A stretch of 36,271 nt of DNA. Origin: Pseudonocardia sp. GTDB taxonomy: Bacteria > Actinomycetota > Actinomycetes > Mycobacteriales > Pseudonocardiaceae. Shown here in pieces: positions 8,171 to 15,723 of this stretch. Position 1 is the stretch's first letter. Every line of letters begins with the position of its first letter. A program made the translations under genes and the position numbers. Below the pieces are notes generated by a model. It had not been told where the DNA came from and searched no databases. It was given only the letters and a program-made list of their open reading frames with translations. The stretch covers positions 1-36,271 of the forward strand of contig NZ_JAJCYB010000009.1 in NCBI RefSeq assembly GCF_029263155.1. Reading direction: 5' to 3'.

Positions 8171-8986
8171 TCACGGGGTGGCGGAACGGGCCGCGCGCAG
8201 CGCCCGGCGGGCGTCCGGGTCGGGCTTGCGGAAGGTGTGGAAGTGCCCCGCGTGGTAGAGGTGCGAGCGGGTGCCGGAGGCCCCGAGCGCCGCGCCGACC
8301 AGGAACAGCGTCTGCCGCCAGAGCTTGCGCTCCCGGCACACCGCGACGACCTCGTCGAGGCGGCACCGGATCGTCAGCTCGTCGGGCCAGGTGGTGCGGT
8401 AGGCCACGACGACCGGGGTGTCGTCCGGGTACCCGCCCGCCCGCAGCTCGTCGACCATCTGCGACGTGCGCGCCGCGGACAGGAAGATCGCCATCGTGGT
8501 GCCGTGCCGGGCGAACTCGCGCAGCTTCTCCCGCTCCGGCATCGGCGTCTTGCCGCCCTCGAGCCGGCACAGCACCACCGACTGCGCCACCTCGGGGATC
8601 GTCAGCTCGCGCCCGGCGGCGGCCGCGGCGGCCCCGAACGCCGACACCCCCGGCACGATCTCCACGTCCAGCCCGATCTCGACGGCCGCGTCGTACTGCT
8701 CCTGCACCGCGCCCCACAGCGACGGGTCGCCCGAGTGCACCCGTGCGACGGCGAGCCCCTCGGCTGCGGCGCGACGGTAGAGGGCGAGCACGTCGTCGTG
8801 CGCGATCTGCGACGAGTCGATCAGCTCGGCGTCCGGGCGCGCGTGCTCGGAGACGCACTCCTCCATCACCAGCGACGCCGCCCACACCACCACATCGGCC
8901 TCGGCGATCCGCCGCGCGCCGCGCAGGGTGATGAGGTCGGCCGCACCCGGGCCGGCACCGACGAAGGACACGCTTCCGGTCTTCAC
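8171..8986 (-). CDS. cobM: Precorrin-4 C11-methyltransferase
   Basis: 271 aa, a tetrapyrrole methylase. Motifs: VSFVGAGPGAADLITLRGARRI at the N-terminus, VHSGDPSLWGAVQEQ, VPGVSAFGAAAAAAG and MAIFLSAARTSQMVDEL. Known role: SAM-dependent methylation of precorrin-4 at C11. The GTG at 8986 is chosen because it opens the first conserved strand. There is no good ribosome site; a CAGACT box ends 7 nt upstream, compatible with a leaderless transcript. It stands apart from its neighbours, about 400 bp from cobL and about 200 bp after the lipid genes. Confidence 0.94.
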   Translation of the reverse strand: MKTGSVSFVGAGPGAADLITLRGARRIAEADVVVWAASLVMEECVSEHARPDAELIDSSQIAHDDVLALYRRAAAEGLAVARVHSGDPSLWGAVQEQYDAAVEIGLDVEIVPGVSAFGAAAAAAGRELTIPEVAQSVVLCRLEGGKTPMPEREKLREFARHGTTMAIFLSAARTSQMVDELRAGGYPDDTPVVVAYRTTWPDELTIRCRLDEVVAVCRERKLWRQTLFLVGAALGASGTRSHLYHAGHFHTFRKPDPDARRALRAARSATP

Positions 8987-9087
8987 GGGTCCCAGTCTGC
9001 GTACGTGACGGCCGTCGCGTCCACGCACCCCACCATGAGACAGCCCACGCCCGGCCCACGACCCGCGCGCCGACCCGGGTCCCGCGC

Positions 9088-9154
9088 GGCCCCGGCACCG
9101 CGCGAAGCCCGGCACGGCGCGCGGAAACCGGCACGGCGCGCGAAGACCGGGCCG
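9088..9154. repeat. Short tandem repeat upstream of cobM
   Basis: Three imperfect copies of an 18-20 bp unit built on CCGGCAC(C/G)GCGCGCG. It lies in the noncoding gap between the broken hydrolase gene and cobM. No function is apparent. Confidence 0.6.
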
Positions 9155-9170
9155 GGCGGCGGCAACCCCG

Positions 9171-9245
9171 TCACCGCACCAGCGAAGCGACCTCGCGGGT
9201 CAGCGCCGGCCACAGCCCGCGCGGGAGGTTGTGCCCCATGCCGGG
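9171..9245 (-). other. Frame-displaced C-terminal tail of the alpha/beta hydrolase
   Basis: In a different frame from the body of the hydrolase, this stretch reads GMGHNLPRGLWPALTREVAS and ends at a TGA at 9171-9173. It supplies the catalytic-histidine motif (GMGHNLP) expected at the end of the family. One missing G in the run near 9243-9247 would account for the shift. Either a genuine frameshift mutation or a sequencing error. Confidence 0.75.
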
Positions 9246-9955
9246 AACGTCATCAGCCGGGCACCCGGCACCGCCGCCGCCGTGGCGCGGCCGCCGGACG
9301 GGCGGACGAGCGGGTCGGCCTCGCCGTGCACCACCAGCGTCGGGACGCGGACCCCGCGCAGCCCCGCGACCCGGCTCGGCGAGGCGTTGATCGCCGCGAG
9401 CTGGCGGCGCGCACCACCGGGATCGTGGCCGCGGGCGAACGCGAGGCGCCCGTAGCGGCGCAGCCAGTCCTCGTCGAGCGGGTAGCCGGGCGAGCCGATC
9501 ACCCGGAACGTGGCGACGACGCGCTCCGCGGCCTCGTCGGCGGTGCGGGCGGGGCGGGCGGCCAGAGCACCGGCTGCGCCGAGGGTCGGGCGCCCGACCC
9601 GCGGCGACGGGGTGGACATCACCGAGGTCAGCGACCGCACCCGCGCCGGGTGCTCGATCGCCAGCGCCTGCGCGATCATCCCGCCCATCGACGTGCCGAG
9701 CACGTGCGCGGACGCCCAGCCCAGTGCGTCCAGGACGGCGGCGGCGTCGGCGGCCATGTCGGAGATGCGGTAGCGCGCGACCGCCTGGGGCACGGTCATC
9801 ACCGCCGGCAGCGACGGCGTGCCGCGCAGGTGCGTGGACTCCCCCACGTCACGGTTGTCGAACCGGGCCACCGCGAACCCGGCGGACGCGAACGCCGCGC
9901 ACAGGTCGTCGTGCCAGAACGGCATCTGCATGCCCAGGCCCATGACCAGCAGCAA
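9200..9955 (-). CDS. Alpha/beta hydrolase, C-terminus frameshifted
   Basis: About 251 aa as an open frame. LLLVMGLGMQ is the oxyanion region, RFDNRDVGES follows, GTSMGG is the nucleophile elbow (Ser), and VHGEADPLV holds the acid residue. The final catalytic His is out of frame (ends in LMTFPAWGTTS instead of the expected PGMGHNLP), so the product as written should be inactive. The conserved N-terminal strand (DLEIAFEQVNPDGEP) continues upstream of the TTG at 9955 to about 10000 without an ATG or GTG, so the true start is unclear (a CTG at 10021 is possible). It overlaps or abuts the patatin stop and ends the lipid trio. Substrate unknown. Confidence 0.8.
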   Translation of the reverse strand: MLLVMGLGMQMPFWHDDLCAAFASAGFAVARFDNRDVGESTHLRGTPSLPAVMTVPQAVARYRISDMAADAAAVLDALGWASAHVLGTSMGGMIAQALAIEHPARVRSLTSVMSTPSPRVGRPTLGAAGALAARPARTADEAAERVVATFRVIGSPGYPLDEDWLRRYGRLAFARGHDPGGARRQLAAINASPSRVAGLRGVRVPTLVVHGEADPLVRPSGGRATAAAVPGARLMTFPAWGTTSRAGCGRR

Positions 9956-10013
9956 CGGCTCGCCGTCGGGATTGACCTGCTCGAAGGCGATCTCCAGGTC
10001 GCCGTGCGGTGCC

Positions 10014-11018
10014 CTACGCAGCGCTGCTCCCGGTGTCGGTGGTGGGGGTGTCCAGCGCCACGGCGGAGGTCTCCAGCGAGACCTCGACGACGCGGTCGCG
10101 GCGCCGGGGGTTCATCAGGTTGCCGCCCATCGCGGCGAGATCCGCGGGCCCGGGAGTCAGGACCGTGACCCGGGTCCCGACGGCACGCAGCTCGGCCACC
10201 TCGGCGTCGAGCCAGCGCGTGAGCATCCGGCGCATGCCCCGCTCGGCGACGGCGAGCGGGTCGCGCGGCCGGTCGTAGGCGTGGCTGGCCATCGGCGCGA
10301 GCACGTACACCTCGTCCAGCTCCGGGGCACCCGACGCCGCCAGCACCCCCACCGACGTGCTCGACGCCACCCCGCCGTCGACGTAGCGACGCCCCCCGAT
10401 GCGCTGCGGGGTGAACCAGCCGGGGATCGAGCAGGAGGCGAGCACGGCCTCGCCGACGGAGCTCTGCGGCGCGCCGTCGCACCCGAAGACGACACGCTGC
10501 CCGGAGTCGTAGTCGACCGCGGCGATCCACAGCGGCGGCCCGGGCACCCAGCCGTCGGTGGTGACGCCGATGCGGGTCTGCAGGGCCGCGACCATCCTGA
10601 CCAGCGACCCCATCCGCGCGCGCCCCACCGGCAGCAACGCCGAGGCCGCGACGACGGGGTCGATCGAGCCGGGGTGCATCATCGCCGACGCCAGCAGCCG
10701 CGGCGACCCCATCCACGGGCACGGGATCGGCGGCAGGCCGTCACCGGATTCGCGTTCCAGCGTGCGCGCGTCGGGCAGGTCGGTGTCGAGGTCGGCCGCG
10801 ATCTCGGCGGGCGCCATGCCGTGCTGGTGCGCGAGCAGCTCGTCGACGGACATGCCGCAGCGCAGCGCAGCGCCCAGCACGCTCCCGGCGCTGGTGCCCA
10901 GGACGAGGTCGAGCTCGCCGAGCGGGCGGTCGAGCCGCGGGGCCAGGGCGGACAGCGCGCCGGCCATCCACGCCGAGCCGAGGATGCCGCCCGCCCCCAG
11001 TACCAGTCCGGTCCTCAC
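10014..11018 (-). CDS. Patatin-like phospholipase / lipid acyl hydrolase
   Basis: 334 aa. Patatin hallmarks: oxyanion glycine loop GAGGILGS (about 8-15), nucleophile elbow GTSAGS with Ser43, and the dyad aspartate in YVDGGVASS (Asp214). No signal peptide, so probably cytosolic or lipid-body associated. The GTG start at 11018 overlaps the stop of the acyltransferase as GTGA, so synthesis and hydrolysis of neutral lipids may be co-expressed. The substrate (triacylglycerol or phospholipid) is inferred from context only. Confidence 0.92.
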   Translation of the reverse strand: MRTGLVLGAGGILGSAWMAGALSALAPRLDRPLGELDLVLGTSAGSVLGAALRCGMSVDELLAHQHGMAPAEIAADLDTDLPDARTLERESGDGLPPIPCPWMGSPRLLASAMMHPGSIDPVVAASALLPVGRARMGSLVRMVAALQTRIGVTTDGWVPGPPLWIAAVDYDSGQRVVFGCDGAPQSSVGEAVLASCSIPGWFTPQRIGGRRYVDGGVASSTSVGVLAASGAPELDEVYVLAPMASHAYDRPRDPLAVAERGMRRMLTRWLDAEVAELRAVGTRVTVLTPGPADLAAMGGNLMNPRRRDRVVEVSLETSAVALDTPTTDTGSSAA

Positions 11019-12391
11019 ACCGTCCCCCTGAGCTCGTCGAGCGACTCCCCGATCGAGGCGGCCAGCACGTCGGCGTCGCCCATCGCGTCGCGATCGGCGT
11101 TGAGCCCGTAGAACACGCCGCCGTTGTAGGAGGTGATGCCGATCGAGACGGTCTGGCCCTTCGCCAGCGGCACGACCGGGTACATGTCACGCATCCGGGC
11201 ACCCATCGCGAACAGCGGGAACTGGGGTCCGGGGACGTTGGTGACGACCACGTTGAACATCCGCGCCGACAGCGAGCTGGACAGCCGCGCGCCCAGGCTG
11301 TGCAGCGTGGGCGGGGTGAGCCCGACGAGACCGACCAGCGCCCCCGCACCGACGGCCTGACCGCTCTGCTTGTGGGCGAGCATCGCCGCGGTGACCTGCT
11401 CCAGCCGGGCGACGGGGTCGGCCTCGCCCACCGGGAGGTCGACGAACAGCGCGGAGACCTGGTTGCCCAGCTCCACCCCGGGCGCCCGGACGCTGACCGG
11501 CACCATCGCCCGCACGGTGGCGCCGGGGCGCACGTCCTCGCCACGGGTGGTGAGCCAGCGCCGCAACCCGCCCGCGACGACGGTGAGCACCACGTCGTTG
11601 ACGGTGCCGCCGTGCGCCTTGCGGATCGCCTTGTAGTCGTCGAGCTCCCCCGCCGAGGTGGCGTAGCGGCGCTGCTGCCCGATCGGGGCGTTGAGCGGGT
11701 GCGACCGGGCGACCCGCGTGTTGGTGACGGCGGCGACCACGGCGCCCGCGGTCTGCGCGACCGTGGTGGCCGCGGTGCGGGCGTCGGAGGCGGCCTGCCG
11801 GATCGTGTCGACGACGTGCTGGGGGCGCTTGAGCTGGTCGACCACCGCGCCGACGGCCAGCCCGAGCGACGACGGCTCCGGTTCCGGGTCCCAGGTGTCG
11901 GGCGGCGACGGGCGCGGGGTCGGCGTGAGGTCGAGCAGCACGGCGCCGATGTCGATCGAGGACAGGCCGTCGACCATCGCGTGGTGGGTCTTGGTGATGA
12001 TCGCGAACCCGCCGTCGGCCAGGCCCTCGACCAGGTAGATCTCCCACAGCGGGCGGCTGCGGTCGAGCGGGCGGCCCTGCAGCCTGCCCACCAGCTCGCG
12101 CAGCTGGGCGTCGGTGCCCGGGGCCGGGAGCGCGGAGCGACGCACGTGGTAGCCCAGGTCGAACGCCGGGTCGTCGACCCAGACCGGCAGGCCCAGGCGA
12201 GCGGGGACCTCGCGGATCTTCTGCCGGTAGCGGGGCACGGCGGCGAGCCGCTCGCCGATGAGCCGGACGAACCCCTCCAGGTCCGTGTCCGGTGACGGCT
12301 CGAACGTCATCAGGCCGCCGACGTGCATGGCGGTGGTCGATTCCTCCATGAACAGGAAGGAGGAGTCCAGCGGTGAGAGCCGTTCCACCAT
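11015..12391 (-). CDS. Wax ester synthase / diacylglycerol O-acyltransferase (WS/DGAT)
   Basis: 458 aa, usual length. The N-terminal acyltransferase half has LSPLDSSFLFMEE, the active-site HHAMVDG (His136, His137, Asp141), and RPLWEIYLVEGL. The C-terminal half has the family GTVNDVVLTVVAGGLRRWL and VVTNVPGPQFPLF blocks. Known role: esterifies diacylglycerol or fatty alcohols with acyl-CoA for storage lipid. The ATG at 12391 is preferred over the in-frame GTG at 12400 because GGAGAGG lies 8 nt before it. It starts about 27 bp after the cobB stop, so it may be read from the cob operon. Confidence 0.93.
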   Translation of the reverse strand: MVERLSPLDSSFLFMEESTTAMHVGGLMTFEPSPDTDLEGFVRLIGERLAAVPRYRQKIREVPARLGLPVWVDDPAFDLGYHVRRSALPAPGTDAQLRELVGRLQGRPLDRSRPLWEIYLVEGLADGGFAIITKTHHAMVDGLSSIDIGAVLLDLTPTPRPSPPDTWDPEPEPSSLGLAVGAVVDQLKRPQHVVDTIRQAASDARTAATTVAQTAGAVVAAVTNTRVARSHPLNAPIGQQRRYATSAGELDDYKAIRKAHGGTVNDVVLTVVAGGLRRWLTTRGEDVRPGATVRAMVPVSVRAPGVELGNQVSALFVDLPVGEADPVARLEQVTAAMLAHKQSGQAVGAGALVGLVGLTPPTLHSLGARLSSSLSARMFNVVVTNVPGPQFPLFAMGARMRDMYPVVPLAKGQTVSIGITSYNGGVFYGLNADRDAMGDADVLAASIGESLDELRGTV

Positions 12392-12417
12392 GGCGACCAC
12401 CTCTCCGTCGAGGGTAC

Positions 12418-13911
12418 CTACTGAAGAGTAGCCCCCCGGTGGGGTGAACGGGAGGTGGCGCGGCGGACGAATCGGCGCACGGCCCCGGGGTGCCCGGCCG
12501 GATGGGTGTGCAGGAACGACGCGTGCACGCCGCCGGCCCGCCAGCCCTCCGGGTCGGCGCCGCGCCAGGCCCAGGCCGGGTCCGCCCCCGCTCGGGGCGC
12601 CACGGTGCAGCGGTGGAACTCGTGGCCCGCCACCCGCTCCCCCGTCGCGAACAGGGCGGAGTCACCGAGCGCGACGGCGTCGCGGTAGCCCAGGATCAGC
12701 CGCTCGCCCATCGCGGCCCGGGCGGGCAGCACCCCGCACATCGGCGCGCCGTCCAGCGACTCGCACAGGTACAGCAGCCCCGCGCACTCGGCGTGCACCG
12801 GCGCCCCGGCCCGCGCGAGCTCGCGCACCGCGTCCCGCAGCGGGCGGTTCGCGCCGAGCGCGGCGGCGTGCTCCTCGGGGAACCCGCCCGGCAGCACCAG
12901 CCCCCCGATCCCGGCGGGCAGCCCCTCGTCCCGCAGCGGATCGACGACGACGACCCGCGCCCCCGCCGCCTCCAGCAGCTCGACGTGCTCGGCGTACCCG
13001 AACGTGAACGCCGCCCCCCCGAACACCCCGACCACCCCCCGCGAGTCGGGCTCTCCATGCGCGCGAGTCGGGCTCTCCGTGCGCGCGAGTCGGGCTCCCG
13101 GTGCGCGCGAGTCGGGCTCCCGGTGCGCGCGAGTCGGGCTCCCGGTGCGCGCGAGTCGGGCCCTCCGTGCGCGCGGGTCGTCGTACGCGGTCTCGACGGC
13201 CGGGTCCCAGGCCGACCCCGGCGGCAGGGGCGTGGCCAGCGCGACCACCGCGTCCAGGTCGACGTGGGCGGCCACCAGCTCCGCCATCGCGTCGACGGCG
13301 GCGTGCGCGGCGGCCCCGTGCTCCGCGGCCGTGACCAGCCCGAGGTGTCGCGACGGCACGGCGAGCGCGTCGCGGCGGGGCAGCGCGCCGAGCACCGGCA
13401 GCCCGACCTCGTCGGCGGCGGCGCGCAGCACGTCCTCGTGCCGGGGGCTGCCGACGCGGTTGAGCACGACCCCGCCGATCACGACGTCCGGGGAGAACGA
13501 GCGGAACCCGTGCAGCAGCGCCGCGAGGCTGCGCGACTGCCCCCGCACGTCGACGACCAGCACCACCGGCGCCCCGAGCAGGCCCGCGACCTGGGCGGTC
13601 GACCCGGCCCCGTCGTGCAGCCGCCCGTCGAACAGGCCCATCACGCCCTCGACGACCGCGATCCCCGCCCCCACGCTGCCGTGCCGGGCCAGCGGCCGGA
13701 TCCGGTGCTCGCCCACCAGCACCGGATCGAGGTTGCGGCCCGGGCGACCGGTGGCCAGGGCGTGGTAGCCGGGGTCGATGTAGTCCGGCCCCACCTTGAA
13801 CGGCGCGACGGCCGTCCCCCGCCGCCGCAGCGCCGCCATGAGCCCGGTGGCGAAGGTGGTCTTCCCGGACCCCGACGCGGGTGCGGCGACGACGAGCGCC
13901 CGCGCCGTCAC
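12418..13911 (-). CDS. cobB: Cobyrinic acid a,c-diamide synthase with repeat-derived insert
   Basis: 497 aa, about 45 longer than typical. Residues 1-240 are the ATP-dependent synthetase domain (P-loop APASGSGKTT at about 9-18, FKVGPDYIDPGYH, VVEGVMGLFDG). Residues from about 295 are the class I glutaminase domain with the nucleophile Cys376 in HAECAGLLYL and the ending EFHRC. Known role: ATP- and glutamine-dependent amidation of side chains a and c. Residues about 244-291, between the domains, are encoded by a 22-bp tandem array and read as Arg/Pro/Ser-rich repeats. The insert is in frame and both domains look intact. The GTG start at 13911 has GAGGGG 5 nt upstream. Confidence 0.93.
   Translation of the reverse strand: MTARALVVAAPASGSGKTTFATGLMAALRRRGTAVAPFKVGPDYIDPGYHALATGRPGRNLDPVLVGEHRIRPLARHGSVGAGIAVVEGVMGLFDGRLHDGAGSTAQVAGLLGAPVVLVVDVRGQSRSLAALLHGFRSFSPDVVIGGVVLNRVGSPRHEDVLRAAADEVGLPVLGALPRRDALAVPSRHLGLVTAAEHGAAAHAAVDAMAELVAAHVDLDAVVALATPLPPGSAWDPAVETAYDDPRARRARLARTGSPTRAHREPDSRAPGARLARTESPTRAHGEPDSRGVVGVFGGAAFTFGYAEHVELLEAAGARVVVVDPLRDEGLPAGIGGLVLPGGFPEEHAAALGANRPLRDAVRELARAGAPVHAECAGLLYLCESLDGAPMCGVLPARAAMGERLILGYRDAVALGDSALFATGERVAGHEFHRCTVAPRAGADPAWAWRGADPEGWRAGGVHASFLHTHPAGHPGAVRRFVRRATSRSPHRGATLQ
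13041..13180. repeat. 22-bp tandem array inside cobB
   Basis: Six full copies and a degenerate seventh of a 22-bp unit with core GCGAGTCGGG at 13041, 13063, 13085, 13107, 13129, 13151 (and 13173). Units differ by only 1-3 bases. Six copies make 132 bp, or 44 codons, so the frame is kept although 22 is not a multiple of three. The protein therefore repeats every 22 residues per three units. The same unit and period occur at 24701-24777. Confidence 0.95.
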
Positions 13912-14110
13912 CGACGCCCCTCACGGCACCGGCCCGCGTCCCCGCCCGACGCGACCGCACCGGCATCGTGGTGGCCGCACACGCGTCCGGATGCCGGTGC
14001 GGTGCACCCGACGCCGGTGCGGTCGCCCGATCCACGCCCGGCCCGGCCGCACCCTCGCGCCGCGGGGCGGGCAGCGCCCCGGCGGACAGCCCCGCGCGGT
14101 CGCGCCACCG
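13912..14110. other. Intergenic leader region upstream of cobB
   Basis: 199 bp between the reductase stop and the cobB start. No gene is visible. It holds the alternative hairpins listed separately and the cobB ribosome site. No cobalamin riboswitch core is present. Confidence 0.6.
13951..14026 (-). promoter_or_regulatory. Candidate two-state hairpin leader of cobB
   Basis: The segment 13951-13966 can pair in two mutually exclusive ways. GCGACCGCACCGGC (13951-13964) is the perfect 14-bp complement of 14013-14026. CGCACCGGCAT (13956-13966) is the perfect 11-bp complement of 13991-14001. It lies 40-115 bp before the cobB start, as expected for an attenuator or RNA switch. No known class is recognised; regulation is inferred. 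Confidence 0.45.
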
Positions 14111-15082
14111 CTACTGGTGCCCGATCACCGGGTGCGGGACGTACGGCTTCTCCAGTGCGGCGATCTCGTCGTCGGACAGCTCCACCTCCACCGCCGCCAC
14201 CGCGTCGTCGACATGCCCGCGCTTCGTCGCTCCGACGATCGGGGCGGTGACCGCCGGTTTGTGCAGCATCCAGGCCAGCGCCACCTGCGCCGCCGGGAGC
14301 CCCCGCTGCCGCGCGACCTCCTGCACCGCGTCGACGACGGCGAGATCGGGGTCGGCGTAGAAGCGCTTGGCCTGGGCGTCGCTCCTCGCGCGGGTGGTCG
14401 TGGTGTCCGACCGCGGCCGGGTGAGCATGCCGCGCGCCAGCGGGCTCCACGGGATCACCCCGACGCCCTGGTCGAGGCAGAGCGGGTGCATCTCCCGCTC
14501 CTCCTCGCGGTAGATCAGGTTGTAGTGGTCCTGCATGGAGACGAAGCGGGTCCAGCCGCCCAGGTCGGCGGTGTGCTGGGCCTTCGCGAACTGCCAGGCG
14601 TACATGCTCGACGCCCCGATGTAGCGGGCCTTGCCGGCGCGCACGACGTCGTGCAGCACCTCCATCGTCTCCTCGATCGGGGTGTGCGGGTCCCAGCGGT
14701 GGATCTGGTACAGATCGACGTGGTCGGTGCCCAGGCGACGCAGCGAGCGGTCGATCGAGGCGAGCACGTGCTTGCGCGACAGGCCGCGGTCGTTGGCCCC
14801 GTCGCCTGCGGGCATGAACACCTTGGTCGCCAGCACGTAGTCGTCGCGGTCGGCGAACAGCTCACCCAGTAGCCGGCCGGTGATCTCCTCGCTCGCGCCG
14901 TCGGAGTACATGTCGGCGGTGTCGAAGAACGTGATCCCGGCGTCGACGGCGGCGCGCACCAGTGGCCGCGCGGCGTCGAGGTCGAGCACCCAGTCCCGCC
15001 AGGCGGGCGTGCCGTAGCTCATCATCCCCAGGCAGATCCGTGAGACCTGCAGTCCGGTGTTCCCCAGGTTGACGTGTTGCAT
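14111..15082 (-). CDS. Aldo/keto reductase
   Basis: 323 aa, an AKR TIM-barrel protein (YajO/Tas-like). The catalytic tetrad is visible as FFDTADMYSDG (Asp and Tyr), VLATKVFM (Lys) and LYQIHRWD (His). The cofactor segment is PIVGATKRGHVDDAV near the C-terminus. Expected to be an NADPH-dependent oxidoreductase of unknown carbonyl substrate. It starts 7 nt after the cobO stop, implying co-transcription with cobalamin genes. ATG at 15082 is preferred; a GTG three bases upstream is possible. A role in B12 chemistry is not established. Confidence 0.92.
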   Translation of the reverse strand: MQHVNLGNTGLQVSRICLGMMSYGTPAWRDWVLDLDAARPLVRAAVDAGITFFDTADMYSDGASEEITGRLLGELFADRDDYVLATKVFMPAGDGANDRGLSRKHVLASIDRSLRRLGTDHVDLYQIHRWDPHTPIEETMEVLHDVVRAGKARYIGASSMYAWQFAKAQHTADLGGWTRFVSMQDHYNLIYREEEREMHPLCLDQGVGVIPWSPLARGMLTRPRSDTTTTRARSDAQAKRFYADPDLAVVDAVQEVARQRGLPAAQVALAWMLHKPAVTAPIVGATKRGHVDDAVAAVEVELSDDEIAALEKPYVPHPVIGHQ

Positions 15083-15089
15083 CACCGCA

Positions 15090-15704
15090 TCACCACTCGA
15101 TTCCCCGCTGGCCCTTGCGACCGGCGTCCATCGGATGTTTGATCTTGGCCGTCTGCATGACGAGGTCGGCCGCCGCGACCAGCTCGGGTGCGGCGTCCCG
15201 CCCCGTGATGATCACGTGCTGGCGCCCCTCGCGCGCGGCGAGCACCCGCACGACCTCGTGCACGTCCACCCAACCCCACTTCATCGGGTAGGTGAACTCG
15301 TCGAGGACGTAGACGTCGTGGGCCTGCGCCTCGATCCGGCGCCGGATCTCCGCCCAGCCCTCCCGCGCGGCCGCGGCGTGGTCGTCCTCGGTGCCGGGCT
15401 TGCGCACCCACGACCATCCCTCGCCCATCTTGTGCCACTCGACCGGCCCGCCCTCACCGGTCTGCTCGTGGACGCGGCCGAGCGCCCGGAACGCGGCCTC
15501 CTCCCCGACCTTCCACTTCGCCGACTTCACGAACTGGAACACCCCGATCGACCAGCCCTGGTTCCACCCGCGCAGCGCCAGGCCGAACGCCGCGGTCGAC
15601 TTGCCCTTCATCTCCCCGGTGTGCACGACGACCAGCGGCTGGTTGCGGCGCTGGCGCGTCGTGAGCCCGTCGTCAGGGACCGTCTCGACCTTGCCCTGCG
15701 GCAT
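15090..15704 (-). CDS. cobO: Cob(I)yrinic acid a,c-diamide adenosyltransferase
   Basis: 204 aa, CobO/BtuR family. The P-loop variant HTGEMKGKSTAAFG (about 28-41) binds ATP. Further blocks are VFQFVKSAKWKVGEE, VYVLDEFTYPMKWGWVD and HVIITGRDAAPELV. Known role: transfers the 5'-deoxyadenosyl group of ATP to Co(I). A near-perfect AAGGAGG lies 5 nt before the ATG. It follows the cobaltochelatase subunit by 19 bp and precedes the reductase. Confidence 0.96.
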   Translation of the reverse strand: MPQGKVETVPDDGLTTRQRRNQPLVVVHTGEMKGKSTAAFGLALRGWNQGWSIGVFQFVKSAKWKVGEEAAFRALGRVHEQTGEGGPVEWHKMGEGWSWVRKPGTEDDHAAAAREGWAEIRRRIEAQAHDVYVLDEFTYPMKWGWVDVHEVVRVLAAREGRQHVIITGRDAAPELVAAADLVMQTAKIKHPMDAGRKGQRGIEW

Positions 15705-15723
15705 CGTGCCTCCTTCGTCGGGT

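Noticed and set aside
8983..9213. Small gene or leader peptide overlapping the cobM start as GTGA
   Set aside because: No ribosome site, compositionally biased translation over a tandem repeat; the overlap may be chance.
13041..13180. CRISPR array
   Set aside because: Units are contiguous without spacers and lie inside cobB; no cas gene is nearby.
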